Positions 1 through 7,491 of a DNA stretch of 64,000 nucleotides are shown here, piece after piece. The DNA comes from Spirochaetia bacterium (GTDB lineage Bacteria; Spirochaetota; Spirochaetia; Sphaerochaetales; Sphaerochaetaceae). The notes under the pieces were generated by a model. That model worked only from the letters and a program-made list of their open reading frames with translations, made no database searches and had not been told where the DNA came from. Positions within the stretch are counted from its first letter, which is position 1, and every line of letters starts with the position of its first letter. The stretch lies in the NCBI GenBank assembly GCA_900769955.1, contig CAAGIP010000211.1:1-64000 (forward strand). The letters run 5' to 3'. The translations under genes were made by a program, and so were the position numbers.

Positions 1-625
1 AGCGGTCGGTGAGTGGAAGAAGTTCAAGGCGTGATAAATCGTGAATGGGCGGATCGTCTGGCCGCTCATTTCTTTTTCTGTATGGGACTTTTTCTTCCTC
101 TTCCGGTTTAAGAAGTGCATAGAAGGCATCATGTCTGGCAAGAACGGCTATTGCTTCGGCATTATCCTTTTCATATTTAAGAACAAGCCGTGCCTTCTCA
201 CATGCCTTATCATGCTCGAAGAGGGCCTCATAGTGATGCATAAGTTCAAGTGCGATCGCAGTGTACGCCTCATCAAGAAGAAGAAGTGCTTCGTATGTCT
301 TTTCATATTTCCTGAGCATTCCAAGCTCCTTTTCCGTGTAGGCCTTGAGTGTATAAAACCTTACAGTTTCCGGATAGAGAGCAAGGGATGCAGATGCAAC
401 AGAGCGTGCTTCCTCAAGCTTTCCCTCCGAGGCAAGCGCAAAAGCCCAGTTGTATGAAACGTTCCTGTCCTCAGGATCGGCAGAATATGCCTTTTCGAGA
501 GTAAGGAGCGTTTCAGACTTTGTCTTCCCTGGGGAAGCTGCTTCCTCCTTCAGCGAATCGGAGAAGGTCGCGCATGATGTGAGCAGGCAGATAAGTATCA
601 GATTAACCCAGAACAGTCTTTTCAA
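1..625 (-). CDS. TPR-like lipoprotein, partial (runs off left edge)
   Basis: The frame stays open from a TTG start to the window edge, so at least 208 residues are present and the C-terminus is missing. It begins with KRLFWVNLILICLLTSC, a type II signal peptide with lipobox LTSC, so the mature protein should be lipid-anchored in the envelope. After the Cys, helical repeats such as EKAYSADPEDRNVSYNWAFA and the following EGKLEEARSVAS look like tetratricopeptide (TPR) units. The TTG is chosen because an in-frame TAA lies three codons upstream and AAGG precedes it. The start overlaps the last 23 bases of the upstream uracil phosphoribosyltransferase gene, so the two are probably co-transcribed. 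Specific function unknown; TPR lipoproteins often act as envelope scaffolds. Confidence 0.75.
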   Translation of the reverse strand, partial: MKRLFWVNLILICLLTSCATFSDSLKEEAASPGKTKSETLLTLEKAYSADPEDRNVSYNWAFALASEGKLEEARSVASASLALYPETVRFYTLKAYTEKELGMLRKYEKTYEALLLLDEAYTAIALELMHHYEALFEHDKACEKARLVLKYEKDNAEAIAVLARHDAFYALLKPEEEEKVPYRKRNERPDDPPIHDLSRLELLPLTDR

Positions 626-1655
626 TTTCCCTTACCTGGTCCCTGTAAAGGTTGACTATTGACTGACCGTAGTCGGCAATGAGCTGGATCATGTTTCTCT
701 GCTTTTCCCCGTCAACACCGTTGAGGCGGTCTCCGGCATCACCGAGTCCGGGCAGAATGTATGCCTTTTCATTGAGCACCGGATCCATCCAGAGCGTGTA
801 GATCTCGGCATTGGGAATTGCCCTTGCGATCCTCAGTGCACCCTTGAGTGCGGAAATGACGTTGATGAACTTCACTGATTTCGGTTTCACACCCTGGCTT
901 TCAAGGTACTTGATGATCGTGACGAGTGAGCCGCCGGTAGCATTCATGGGATCTGCAAAGATAAGATCCTTTCCGTCCAGCTGCTTCAGGTCGAAGAATG
1001 ATCTGTCAAGATCGAGGACGTAGTCCATGTTCTTTTCCTTTCTTGAGTCATCCCTTTTGATCCTGAAAAGGGCAAACGGTGTGATGAAGTCATCACTTGA
1101 GTAGTCCTGTATTTCCTTTGAGATAATCATGGAAGGAAGGAGTGCACCGCGGAGCATGACGCACATCACGCTGTCATGGATAAGGGAATCCACATCGGGA
1201 ATGCGGTGTACCGCATAGTTCTGACAGGGAATGCTGACGGGAGTCTTTTCGATAAGGGATCTCTTGTTCCTGAGTGCCTTGTCACAGTATGTGTGTGCAA
1301 AGAGCATCTCATAAGCCCTCTGAATGTAGTAGAGGAACTCCTCATGCTCTGTTTCCGGATGGCGGAGTTTTGCGATCAGGCGGGAGGCTGCTCCGTGCTG
1401 TTCATCGGGTGTTTCGAAGGAATAGACGTGAACCTGAGGTTCTTTTTCACATATGCGCTCAAGCGCATGTCCGATTTCAGCTGCCTTCTCGGTAAGCTTC
1501 CTGTCAAGGTCGGAATCTTCAGATGCTTCCTTTTCAGAGCAGATTTCCAGATATTGTGTGTAAAGTTCCTGAATGGAGTCAATCAGGGCCTTGTCATTAT
1601 CGGTAAGATAGCCATCGAGGTCGGTGGCATGAAGTATTACTTTGTTTGACATCAT
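603..1655 (-). CDS. Uracil phosphoribosyltransferase-like protein with N-terminal extension
   Basis: The C-terminal ~200 residues match uracil phosphoribosyltransferase, which makes UMP from uracil and PRPP in pyrimidine salvage. The PRPP loop DPMNATGGS is at residues 235-243 and the uracil-binding signature PGLGDAGDR at 302-310. The protein has 350 residues, whereas UPRTs have about 208. The extra ~130 N-terminal residues are acidic and helical (ATDLDGYLTDNDKALIDSIQ) and I do not recognise them as a known domain. The start is one of two tandem ATGs after GCGAGGA. It is divergent from adk and overlaps the downstream lipoprotein gene. The family call is firm for the C-terminal part; a regulatory role for the extension is only a guess. 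Confidence 0.85.
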   Translation of the reverse strand: MMSNKVILHATDLDGYLTDNDKALIDSIQELYTQYLEICSEKEASEDSDLDRKLTEKAAEIGHALERICEKEPQVHVYSFETPDEQHGAASRLIAKLRHPETEHEEFLYYIQRAYEMLFAHTYCDKALRNKRSLIEKTPVSIPCQNYAVHRIPDVDSLIHDSVMCVMLRGALLPSMIISKEIQDYSSDDFITPFALFRIKRDDSRKEKNMDYVLDLDRSFFDLKQLDGKDLIFADPMNATGGSLVTIIKYLESQGVKPKSVKFINVISALKGALRIARAIPNAEIYTLWMDPVLNEKAYILPGLGDAGDRLNGVDGEKQRNMIQLIADYGQSIVNLYRDQVREIEKTVLG

Positions 1656-1706
1656 TAATCCTCGCTTGTTCCAATATAAATGAAAAGGTGAACTTTAACC
1701 ACAACA

Positions 1707-1723
1707 TTCTTTTACTAAAAGAA
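1707..1723. promoter_or_regulatory. 17-bp perfect palindrome upstream of adk
   Basis: TTCTTTTACTAAAAGAA is a perfect inverted repeat: two 8-base arms around a central C. It overlaps the candidate adk -35 box (TTTACT, 1711-1716), a position expected of a repressor operator. A related sequence lies upstream of the V-ATPase operon. No regulator can be assigned from sequence alone. Confidence 0.45.
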
Positions 1724-1738
1724 ACATTTTGCTATCAT
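1711..1738 (+). promoter_or_regulatory. adk promoter (extended -10)
   Basis: TTTACT (-35), a 16-base spacer and TATCAT (-10, 1733-1738), with TG one base before the -10 box, making an extended -10 element. The predicted start near 1745 leaves a leader of about 27 bases that carries the GAGG ribosome binding site of adk. Confidence 0.5.
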
Positions 1739-1771
1739 TGAATTCATCTTTTAACTAATAGAGGCCACAAT

Positions 1772-2401
1772 ATGAATCTGGTATTTTTAGGCCCTCCGGG
1801 AGCCGGAAAGGGCACAATTGCAAAGGAAGCCAAGGTTTTCTACTCAATCCCCCACATCTCCACCGGTGATCTCTTCAGGGCAGAGCAGGAAAAGGGCAGT
1901 GAACTGGGAAACAAGGTTAAGGCCATCATCGCCAGCGGTGAGCTTGTTCCCGATGAAATCACGATCGAGATGGTCAGACAGCGCCTCAGCCAGGATGACA
2001 CCAAAAACGGATTCATCCTTGACGGCTTTCCCCGCACCATCGCACAGGCAGATGCACTTGCAAAGATCACTGATCTCGACTATGTCGTGAACTTCGTTGT
2101 TGACAGGGATGCCGTCATAAAGAGAATCAGCGGCAGAAGATTCTGCAAGAGCACCGGAAGGACATACCACGTAATCTACAATCCTCCCAAGGTTGAAGGA
2201 ATCGATGATGAGACCGGAGAGCCCCTTTATCAGAGAGAGGACGATGCTCCGGAAAGAGTTGCCACAAGACTTGAGGTCTATGAGAAGTCGACGGCTCCTC
2301 TTATCGCATACTACCGCGAAAAAGGCCTTCTTGTTGATGTTGATGCATCTCCCGCACCGGAAACAGTGCTTGAAACAATGAAGAAAGCCCTTACAAAATA
2401 A
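1772..2401 (+). CDS. adk: Adenylate kinase
   Basis: Interconverts ATP + AMP and 2 ADP in the cytosol, setting adenylate energy charge. The P-loop GPPGAGKGT is at residues 7-15, followed by the AMP-binding segment STGDLFR and DGFPRT. A long LID domain (RRFCKSTGRTYHVIYNPPKV, then DDETGEPLYQREDD) makes it the long bacterial form at 209 residues. The LID has a single Cys, so it resembles the non-zinc E. coli type rather than the four-Cys zinc type. The start follows TAGAGGCCACAAT. A strong intrinsic terminator lies just downstream. Confidence 0.97.
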   Translation: MNLVFLGPPGAGKGTIAKEAKVFYSIPHISTGDLFRAEQEKGSELGNKVKAIIASGELVPDEITIEMVRQRLSQDDTKNGFILDGFPRTIAQADALAKITDLDYVVNFVVDRDAVIKRISGRRFCKSTGRTYHVIYNPPKVEGIDDETGEPLYQREDDAPERVATRLEVYEKSTAPLIAYYREKGLLVDVDASPAPETVLETMKKALTK

Positions 2402-2414
2402 TAATCAAAGGTAT

Positions 2415-2444
2415 AAAATACCCTCCGACGGAGGGTATTTTTTT
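2415..2444 (+). terminator. adk terminator containing the next gene's Shine-Dalgarno
   Basis: A 12-bp stem (AAAATACCCTCC / GGAGGGTATTTT) with a 3-base GAC loop runs into a T tract ending at 2444. The 3' arm holds GGAGGG (2430-2435), which sits 10 bases before the ATG at 2446 and is the only plausible ribosome binding site for the next gene. Termination and translation signals are therefore physically merged. Confidence 0.85.
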
Positions 2445-2445
2445 C

Positions 2446-4287
2446 ATGTTCAGTGATATTGTTTTCAGCCAGGTTTCGAGAGAGTACGTTTCTCCTCTCT
2501 TCCCGAAGGAAGGTGAAAAAGTCGTTTTAAGCCTTTATCATACAGCAGAATTGGGAAGTGTATCGGTTTTTACAAACAGGATGGGACTTGAGTGGCGCTA
2601 TGATATGAAAAAGGACGGTGACTATTACAGGGGAGAAGTCATAGCTCCTTATGCACCTGAAGTACTCCGCTACTACTTCGCATTTGAATATGAAGAGAGG
2701 TTCTGCTATTACTCAAAAAGGGGAGTGACCATATTCCCTCCTGCTGCAAAGGATCACTTCACCGTCAATCCGACAAACACATCACCTCACTACATCGCAT
2801 CATCCACGTGCTATCAGATATTCCCCGACAGATTTTTCAACGGGGATGAATCAAATGACGTGAAGGACGGTGAGTACACATTCAACGGCGGAACGGTATC
2901 CGCACACACATTCGATGAAATTCCTGAAGATTACCAAAAGGCAAGATGCGTTGACTTCTTCAACGGCGATCTAAAGGGAATTGAGGAAAAGCTTCCCTAT
3001 CTCAAGGAGCTCGGCATCACTCTTCTTTACATCAACCCCATCATGAGAAGCAGGACTGTTCACCGCTTTGACTGCATCGACTACTTCAATGTCGATGAGA
3101 AGCTTGGCGGAAATGAGGCCCTTATCTCACTTACTGAAAAAGCCCATGAGATGGGAATAAGAATCGTGATCGACATTTCAATAAACCATACGGGAAGTGA
3201 TCATGAGTGGTTTAAAAAGGCCAAGAGTGATCCTTCATCCCCTGAAGCCGCATATTACTACAGAAATGATGACGGAAGTTTCCTCGTCTGGCAGGGAGTG
3301 GACACACTTCCACAGCTCAACTATCACAGCGAGGAGCTGAGGGACGCTGTGTACAGAAAGGAAGGATCAGCCATGCAGAAGTTCCTTCTTCCGCCTTACT
3401 CCATTGACGGATGGCGTCTTGATGTAGCACCCGAGCTTGGAAGGACGGAAACAGATCAGCTGTGCAAACAGGTGTGGAGGGAAGTCAGAACATCCCTCAG
3501 AAAGGTCAAACCCGATCTCTACCTTGTGGGTGAGGACTGGAACGATGCATCTGAGTACATGACAGGTGATATGTGGGACGGAACGATGAACTACTACTGT
3601 TCATCAAGGCCTTTAAGGTCCTGGATGGGGGAGCGGGACCGCTTCCTTTCCTCAGGATGGGGACACTCACCTGAGAAGGAAAAGCATCCATACGATGCAT
3701 ATGAGCTTGCATCAGCGCTCACCGACAGCATGAATGCACTTCCCGATCACTCAAGATTCTTCCAGATGAACCTCATCGACAGCCATGACACACCGCGCCT
3801 TCATAACAACAGTGAAGTATATGACGAGGATATTTACAAAGGCTGCGTGATGGCCCTCTACATGCTTCCCGGAATGCCGAATGTCTACTACGGTGATGAG
3901 ATATCGATCGGAGGAAAGATGGGGTCTGTCGAAGCTTCACGTTACCCAATGGTCTGGGATGAAAATAAGTGGAACAGGGGAATGCTTGAGGTTCATAAGA
4001 AGCTTGGAAGACTGAGACTTAATAACGATGATCTTGCATTTGCTTCTTTCTGGTGCTTTCCGCTTTCCAGAGAAAGTCTTGTGATAATGAGAAAAGGACT
4101 TGAAAAGTGCTATCTTCTCTTCATGAACAAAGCAGATGAAGCCAGGACGCACACATTCACCCATGAAATGCTGAAAGGTTATACAGAAGCAGAGGATATC
4201 TTCTCAGGTGAGAAGACATCACTCTCAGGCATCACTGTTTCAGTAAGACTGGAAGCAAATAAGAGTACGGTAGTGGTGCTTCACTAA
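2446..4287 (+). CDS. GH13 alpha-glucan hydrolase (neopullulanase/cyclomaltodextrinase type)
   Basis: Cytoplasmic (no signal peptide) enzyme of glycoside hydrolase family 13, predicted to hydrolyse alpha-1,4/1,6 malto-oligosaccharides, pullulan or cyclodextrins. Residues 1-115 form a beta-rich N-terminal domain like CBM34. The TIM barrel then shows the conserved regions DISINH, GWRLDVA (nucleophile D326), LVGEDW (acid/base E363) and IDSHDTPR (D448). Length 613 fits the neopullulanase/maltogenic amylase subfamily. The last region reads SHDT instead of the commoner NHD. Its only visible translation signal lies inside the adk terminator, so expression may depend on read-through. It overlaps the convergent gene by 4 bases. 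Exact substrate unresolved. Confidence 0.88.
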   Translation: MFSDIVFSQVSREYVSPLFPKEGEKVVLSLYHTAELGSVSVFTNRMGLEWRYDMKKDGDYYRGEVIAPYAPEVLRYYFAFEYEERFCYYSKRGVTIFPPAAKDHFTVNPTNTSPHYIASSTCYQIFPDRFFNGDESNDVKDGEYTFNGGTVSAHTFDEIPEDYQKARCVDFFNGDLKGIEEKLPYLKELGITLLYINPIMRSRTVHRFDCIDYFNVDEKLGGNEALISLTEKAHEMGIRIVIDISINHTGSDHEWFKKAKSDPSSPEAAYYYRNDDGSFLVWQGVDTLPQLNYHSEELRDAVYRKEGSAMQKFLLPPYSIDGWRLDVAPELGRTETDQLCKQVWREVRTSLRKVKPDLYLVGEDWNDASEYMTGDMWDGTMNYYCSSRPLRSWMGERDRFLSSGWGHSPEKEKHPYDAYELASALTDSMNALPDHSRFFQMNLIDSHDTPRLHNNSEVYDEDIYKGCVMALYMLPGMPNVYYGDEISIGGKMGSVEASRYPMVWDENKWNRGMLEVHKKLGRLRLNNDDLAFASFWCFPLSRESLVIMRKGLEKCYLLFMNKADEARTHTFTHEMLKGYTEAEDIFSGEKTSLSGITVSVRLEANKSTVVVLH

Positions 4288-5384
4288 AGTGAAGTCACCG
4301 TTACCGTTATGGTGTCTGTATATGTTCCGGCTGGTGCATTCAGCAGAACATTCTGCCCTGAAAAACTGAAATAAACACCGATTTTTCCGATTCCGAATGT
4401 TTTCAGATCAGATAACACATAGTAGGTTTCATTACCTGCCAGAGTAAGATCAGAGTAACTCAGTATCTCCGTTATGAGAGAATATGGAAGCCTGTTTCCC
4501 GTATCTGCATCGGTCAGGGCTCCACCGGAAGATATTGATATCTGATATCGGTACAGATTTCCGTAATCCTTTACGGATGATGAACCATCACTGTTTATTA
4601 CTGAAAACCTGATCTGTGTTACAGATGTTTTTCCATAACTTGCCAGCACTCTGTTGAAATCAAGATTGTATGTATTTTGGTCAAGTTCTGTACCTGTATA
4701 TGGGTCAATGAAATCTGTCATTAATATGGGATTCACAGGATTTACTATCTGATTTTTATCAGTACTTACTCCAGGAACCATTCCATTTTCAGTATTCACA
4801 TGGGGTGTTGAACCTGTTATATTGACTTTGGTTTTATTATCATTTGTCTGAACTATCCCATTAACAGTAAGTTTAAAGTTTCTATCTTTGATGTAAATAT
4901 TATCGACGGTTATTTTAGGAAGTGTACCGGACTCAAGTTTATAGATACCATTTAATTTCGTTATATCCTTGTCTACCTTCAGATATATTTTCAGAAAGCA
5001 TTCCTGACCATTCTGTTTTGCAACTTTGATATTAATACCGCTCTCGCTGTCGTAAGTGTCATACCTGAACCTGGTGTCTCCATCCCATGTATAAAAAAGA
5101 TCAAAGGTCAGTTCTTCATTATTTTTGTTGTCAACATTACCTACAAATATAACATCTTTATAAACATCGGGCCTTGAAAAATTAATATCAAAAGTTGAGT
5201 TGTTGCTTGCAATGACTGAGAAATATCCGAGAAGAATACCTGATTTACCATTCACTCCGGGGATTGCTTCAAGTACCATTTCGCTAACGGGAGTTTGGTG
5301 ATAAACTATATCAGCGCCTGAAGCTGAAAGTGATAAGACAGATATTGTCAATGACAGGAAAAGAGCTGTGATTTTCTTACTCAT
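4284..5384 (-). CDS. Exported protein of unknown function
   Basis: 366 residues with a clear Sec signal peptide (KKITALFLSLTISVLSLSASGA). The mature protein is rich in Asn, Thr and beta-strand patterns and ends GTYTDTITVTVTSL. That ending resembles the last strand of spore-coat-U or fimbrial-type beta-sandwich domains, but I cannot assign a family. It should be periplasmic or surface exposed. Base composition is more A+T-rich than neighbouring genes, as seen for other exported proteins here and possibly reflecting later acquisition. No Shine-Dalgarno precedes the ATG; a TATACT box 6 bases upstream suggests a leaderless transcript. It lies just downstream of the tRNA-Val terminator. Confidence 0.7.
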   Translation of the reverse strand: MSKKITALFLSLTISVLSLSASGADIVYHQTPVSEMVLEAIPGVNGKSGILLGYFSVIASNNSTFDINFSRPDVYKDVIFVGNVDNKNNEELTFDLFYTWDGDTRFRYDTYDSESGINIKVAKQNGQECFLKIYLKVDKDITKLNGIYKLESGTLPKITVDNIYIKDRNFKLTVNGIVQTNDNKTKVNITGSTPHVNTENGMVPGVSTDKNQIVNPVNPILMTDFIDPYTGTELDQNTYNLDFNRVLASYGKTSVTQIRFSVINSDGSSSVKDYGNLYRYQISISSGGALTDADTGNRLPYSLITEILSYSDLTLAGNETYYVLSDLKTFGIGKIGVYFSFSGQNVLLNAPAGTYTDTITVTVTSL

Positions 5385-5390
5385 GTCTTA

Positions 5391-5396
5391 AGTATA
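5391..5396 (-). promoter_or_regulatory. -10 box of the 366-residue exported protein gene (leaderless type)
   Basis: TATACT on the minus strand ends 6 bases before the ATG at 5384, so transcription should begin at or near the start codon. The corresponding -35 position falls in the T tract of the tRNA terminator and is poor. A small inverted repeat (ATCGAA-AATA-TTCGAT) overlaps the -10 region. Confidence 0.4.
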
Positions 5397-5411
5397 TCGA
5401 ATATTTTCGAT

Positions 5412-5442
5412 AAAAAAAAGGTCAGGATAAATTTCCTGACCT
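5412..5442 (-). terminator. tRNA-Val terminator
   Basis: On the minus strand AGGTCAGGA and TCCTGACCT form a 9-bp stem with a short A/T loop, followed by eight T residues. It lies directly after the tRNA 3' end. Confidence 0.9.
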
Positions 5443-5445
5443 GAG

Positions 5446-5517
5446 TGGAGGATATAAGGATTGAACTTATGACATCCTGCTTGTAAGGCAGGCGCTCTCC
5501 CGCTGAGCTAATCCTCC
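5446..5517 (-). tRNA. tRNA-Val (anticodon UAC)
   Basis: A complete cloverleaf can be folded: acceptor GGAGGAT/ATCCTCC with discriminator A, D arm TAGCTCAGCGGGAGAG, anticodon stem CCTGC/GCAGG around loop CTTACAA (anticodon TAC), and T loop TTCAATC. CCA is not encoded. It is a single-gene unit with its own promoter and terminator. Confidence 0.96.
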
Positions 5518-5542
5518 GTTCATCTGTTCAACAGACTCAGAT

Positions 5543-5571
5543 TTTATACCAGTTTGATGGAAAATAATCAA
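5543..5571 (-). promoter_or_regulatory. tRNA-Val promoter
   Basis: On the minus strand TTGATT (5566-5571) and TATAAA (5543-5548) are separated by exactly 17 bases, placing the transcription start roughly 20 bases before the mature tRNA end. Confidence 0.75.
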
Positions 5572-5701
5572 GTGAGTTTGTGGAAAAATTTGCATTATTT
5601 GATGGGTTTATGCAGTAAAGTGTGACAATGACAGTAATTAGTTACAAAAAGAAACCTTGACACAAAGGGATATTTTGTTCATTTTTCATTCAGAGGATAA
5701 T

Positions 5702-6514
5702 ATGTGGACGCTTGATACATTCATTATTTCTTTTTTCATTTACAGCTTCATCGGCTGGTGCTGTGAGGTTGTTTACTGTTCAGTACCCAAGAAAAGATTC
5801 GTGAACAGGGGATTTCTGTTCGGACCATATCTTCCGATCTACGGTTCCGGTGCGATGGTCGTGCTGACGCTTTTAAGACCGTTTCATGACAGATGGTACC
5901 TTGTATTCATATTCGGTGTGCTTTCCACAAGCCTTATCGAATATGTCACTTCCTGGGCACTTGAAAAGATCTTCAGGGTAAAGCTCTGGGACTATTCAAA
6001 CCACCCGATAAACATTAACGGAAGGGTGTGCGAACTCAATTCGACGCTCTTCGGACTTCTGTCCCTGTTTCTTGTATATGTTGCCGATAAACCCGTACAG
6101 GCTCAGGTTGCGAAGATACCTGAGTTCTGGCTTGAGCCGGTTGCAATGCTCATTGTCGCGATCCTCTCCGCTGATTTCGCCACATCCGTTGTCAAGATGA
6201 GCGCATTCAGGAAGGCTGTTGATGAATTCAACAGGGTCAAGAGTGAGTATGAAGCGCGTATTAAGGCAATGGTTGAGGAAAATCAGGAGAATGTCGCATT
6301 CCTGCGTGAACGCCTTGCCCATGATCTTGAAGCCGTCAGAAACAGGTCATATAAAAATACAAAGCGAATATTCAACTCCAACCCGTCCATTTCCGGTAAT
6401 GAGGATATGAAGCAGAACCTGCAGAATATCAGACGCAGTATTGAGGAAAGGACGCAGAAGCTTAAGGAGCTGAAGCTTAAGAGAAAGGCTGAAAAACATG
6501 GTAAATCTAACTGA
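5702..6514 (+). CDS. Membrane protein, putative ABC_trans_CmpB (PF06541) family
   Basis: 270 residues. The first ~165 contain about five hydrophobic segments with the family pattern FIYSFIGWCCEVVYCS and NRGFLFGPYLPIYGSG, typical of the 'putative ABC transporter permease' family (PF06541), whose role is not established. The last ~100 residues form a charged, probably coiled-coil cytoplasmic tail (RKAVDEFNRVKSEYEARIKA onward). The ATG at 5702 is preferred over the TTG at 5657 because AGAGGA lies at the right distance before it and it begins directly with the membrane segment. The 3' end overlaps the next gene by 17 bases, indicating an operon with the PLP protein. Confidence 0.75.
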   Translation: MWTLDTFIISFFIYSFIGWCCEVVYCSVPKKRFVNRGFLFGPYLPIYGSGAMVVLTLLRPFHDRWYLVFIFGVLSTSLIEYVTSWALEKIFRVKLWDYSNHPININGRVCELNSTLFGLLSLFLVYVADKPVQAQVAKIPEFWLEPVAMLIVAILSADFATSVVKMSAFRKAVDEFNRVKSEYEARIKAMVEENQENVAFLRERLAHDLEAVRNRSYKNTKRIFNSNPSISGNEDMKQNLQNIRRSIEERTQKLKELKLKRKAEKHGKSN

Positions 6515-7169
6515 GGTAAGAAACGAAATAAAGAATCATGCACCGTCAGTGGAACTGATGGCAGTAAGCAAGACACATCCATATGAGGCCGTGCTTGAGT
6601 GCTATGAACTTGGACAGCGCCTCTTCGGGGAAAACAGGGTTCAGGAAATCGCTGAGAAGTTCCCGCCCAAAGCCGAAAGACCTGAGGGAATGTATGTTGC
6701 TCTGATCGGACACCTTCAGTCGAATAAGGTAAAGAAGGTTCTTCCGCTTGTTGACAGGATCGACAGCGTCGATTCCGTCTCCCTCATGGATAAGCTTGAG
6801 AAGGAGCTTGCATCAACAGACCGTGTTTTCGATATTCTCTTAGAGGTAAATGCATCGGGTGAAGAGCAGAAGAGCGGCTTTGAAAGTGATGAGGATGTTT
6901 TCAGGGCAGTTAAACATCTTGCGGAGGTGCCTCATCTTAACCTTATGGGACTAATGACCGTAGGACCGCTCGGAAATGACAGTGACGCCAATATCAGATG
7001 TTTTTCACATGTGAAGCAGCTTTATGATAAGATAAGGGATGAATATGGCATCCCGCTTTCTGTGCTCTCGATGGGAATGAGCGGGGACTGGAAGGAAGCA
7101 TGCGAGTGCGGGTCCACAGAAGTCAGGATAGGGACTGCCATCTTCGGAAAACGGAGTTATGATGTTTAA
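6498..7169 (+). CDS. PLP homeostasis protein, YggS/PROSC family
   Basis: Pyridoxal phosphate-binding protein with an alanine-racemase-like barrel but no known catalytic reaction; family members buffer PLP and amino-acid pools. The PLP lysine is K25 in AVSKTHP, followed by family signatures FGENRVQEI, IGHLQSNKVK, and the C-terminal LSMGMSGDWKEACECGSTEVRIGTAIFG. Length 223 is typical. It overlaps the upstream membrane protein gene and is overlapped by the next small gene, so translation is probably coupled. Confidence 0.93.
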   Translation: MVNLTEVRNEIKNHAPSVELMAVSKTHPYEAVLECYELGQRLFGENRVQEIAEKFPPKAERPEGMYVALIGHLQSNKVKKVLPLVDRIDSVDSVSLMDKLEKELASTDRVFDILLEVNASGEEQKSGFESDEDVFRAVKHLAEVPHLNLMGLMTVGPLGNDSDANIRCFSHVKQLYDKIRDEYGIPLSVLSMGMSGDWKEACECGSTEVRIGTAIFGKRSYDV

Positions 7170-7491
7170 AAAGCTTATCCTCATCACCATAATTGTCTCT
7201 CTCGTGATCTCTCCCGTTTTTGCGGAAGCTGAGCTTTCCTATGAACCTTATGGTGAGAAGGAGTTCCCGATCTGGACGATGAAGCTTCGCAGGGCAGAGT
7301 CGATTTTCTTCGGGTCCATGGTGCTTACGCTTCCATTAACATCTCTTGTATGGTCGCTATGCGAAAACGGCGGGATAATACCGAGAATGGATAATCCCAT
7401 GAACCGTTTCTTCGCACAGGCCGGTGTTGCTTCCCTGCTTTCTGTGGGTATTTCGACTGCTGACTGGATAATAGGCGAGGTGCAGTCTTGA
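7159..7491 (+). CDS. Small exported protein of unknown function
   Basis: 110 residues beginning with a signal peptide (FKKLILITIIVSLVISPVFA) and cleavage likely after A-F-A. Two further hydrophobic segments follow (SIFFGSMVLTLPLTSLVWSL and AQAGVASLLSVGISTADWII), so the mature protein may be membrane associated. Two tandem ATGs follow CGGAG; the second (7162) is equally likely. It lies between the PLP protein gene and rluD with overlaps at both ends. No family recognised. Confidence 0.7.
   Translation: MMFKKLILITIIVSLVISPVFAEAELSYEPYGEKEFPIWTMKLRRAESIFFGSMVLTLPLTSLVWSLCENGGIIPRMDNPMNRFFAQAGVASLLSVGISTADWIIGEVQS

Noticed and set aside
41..662. Plus-strand open frames of 138 and 70 residues near the left edge
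   Set aside because: They are antisense to the lipoprotein frame, which has a signal peptide and lipobox; the plus-strand products have biased, Cys-rich composition and no homology that I can see.
5657..5701. TTG start for the CmpB-like membrane protein, or TTGACA at the same place as a -35 box
   Set aside because: No ribosome binding site precedes the TTG, while AGAGGA precedes 5702. The TTGACA has no good -10 at 16-18 bases, so no promoter was called.
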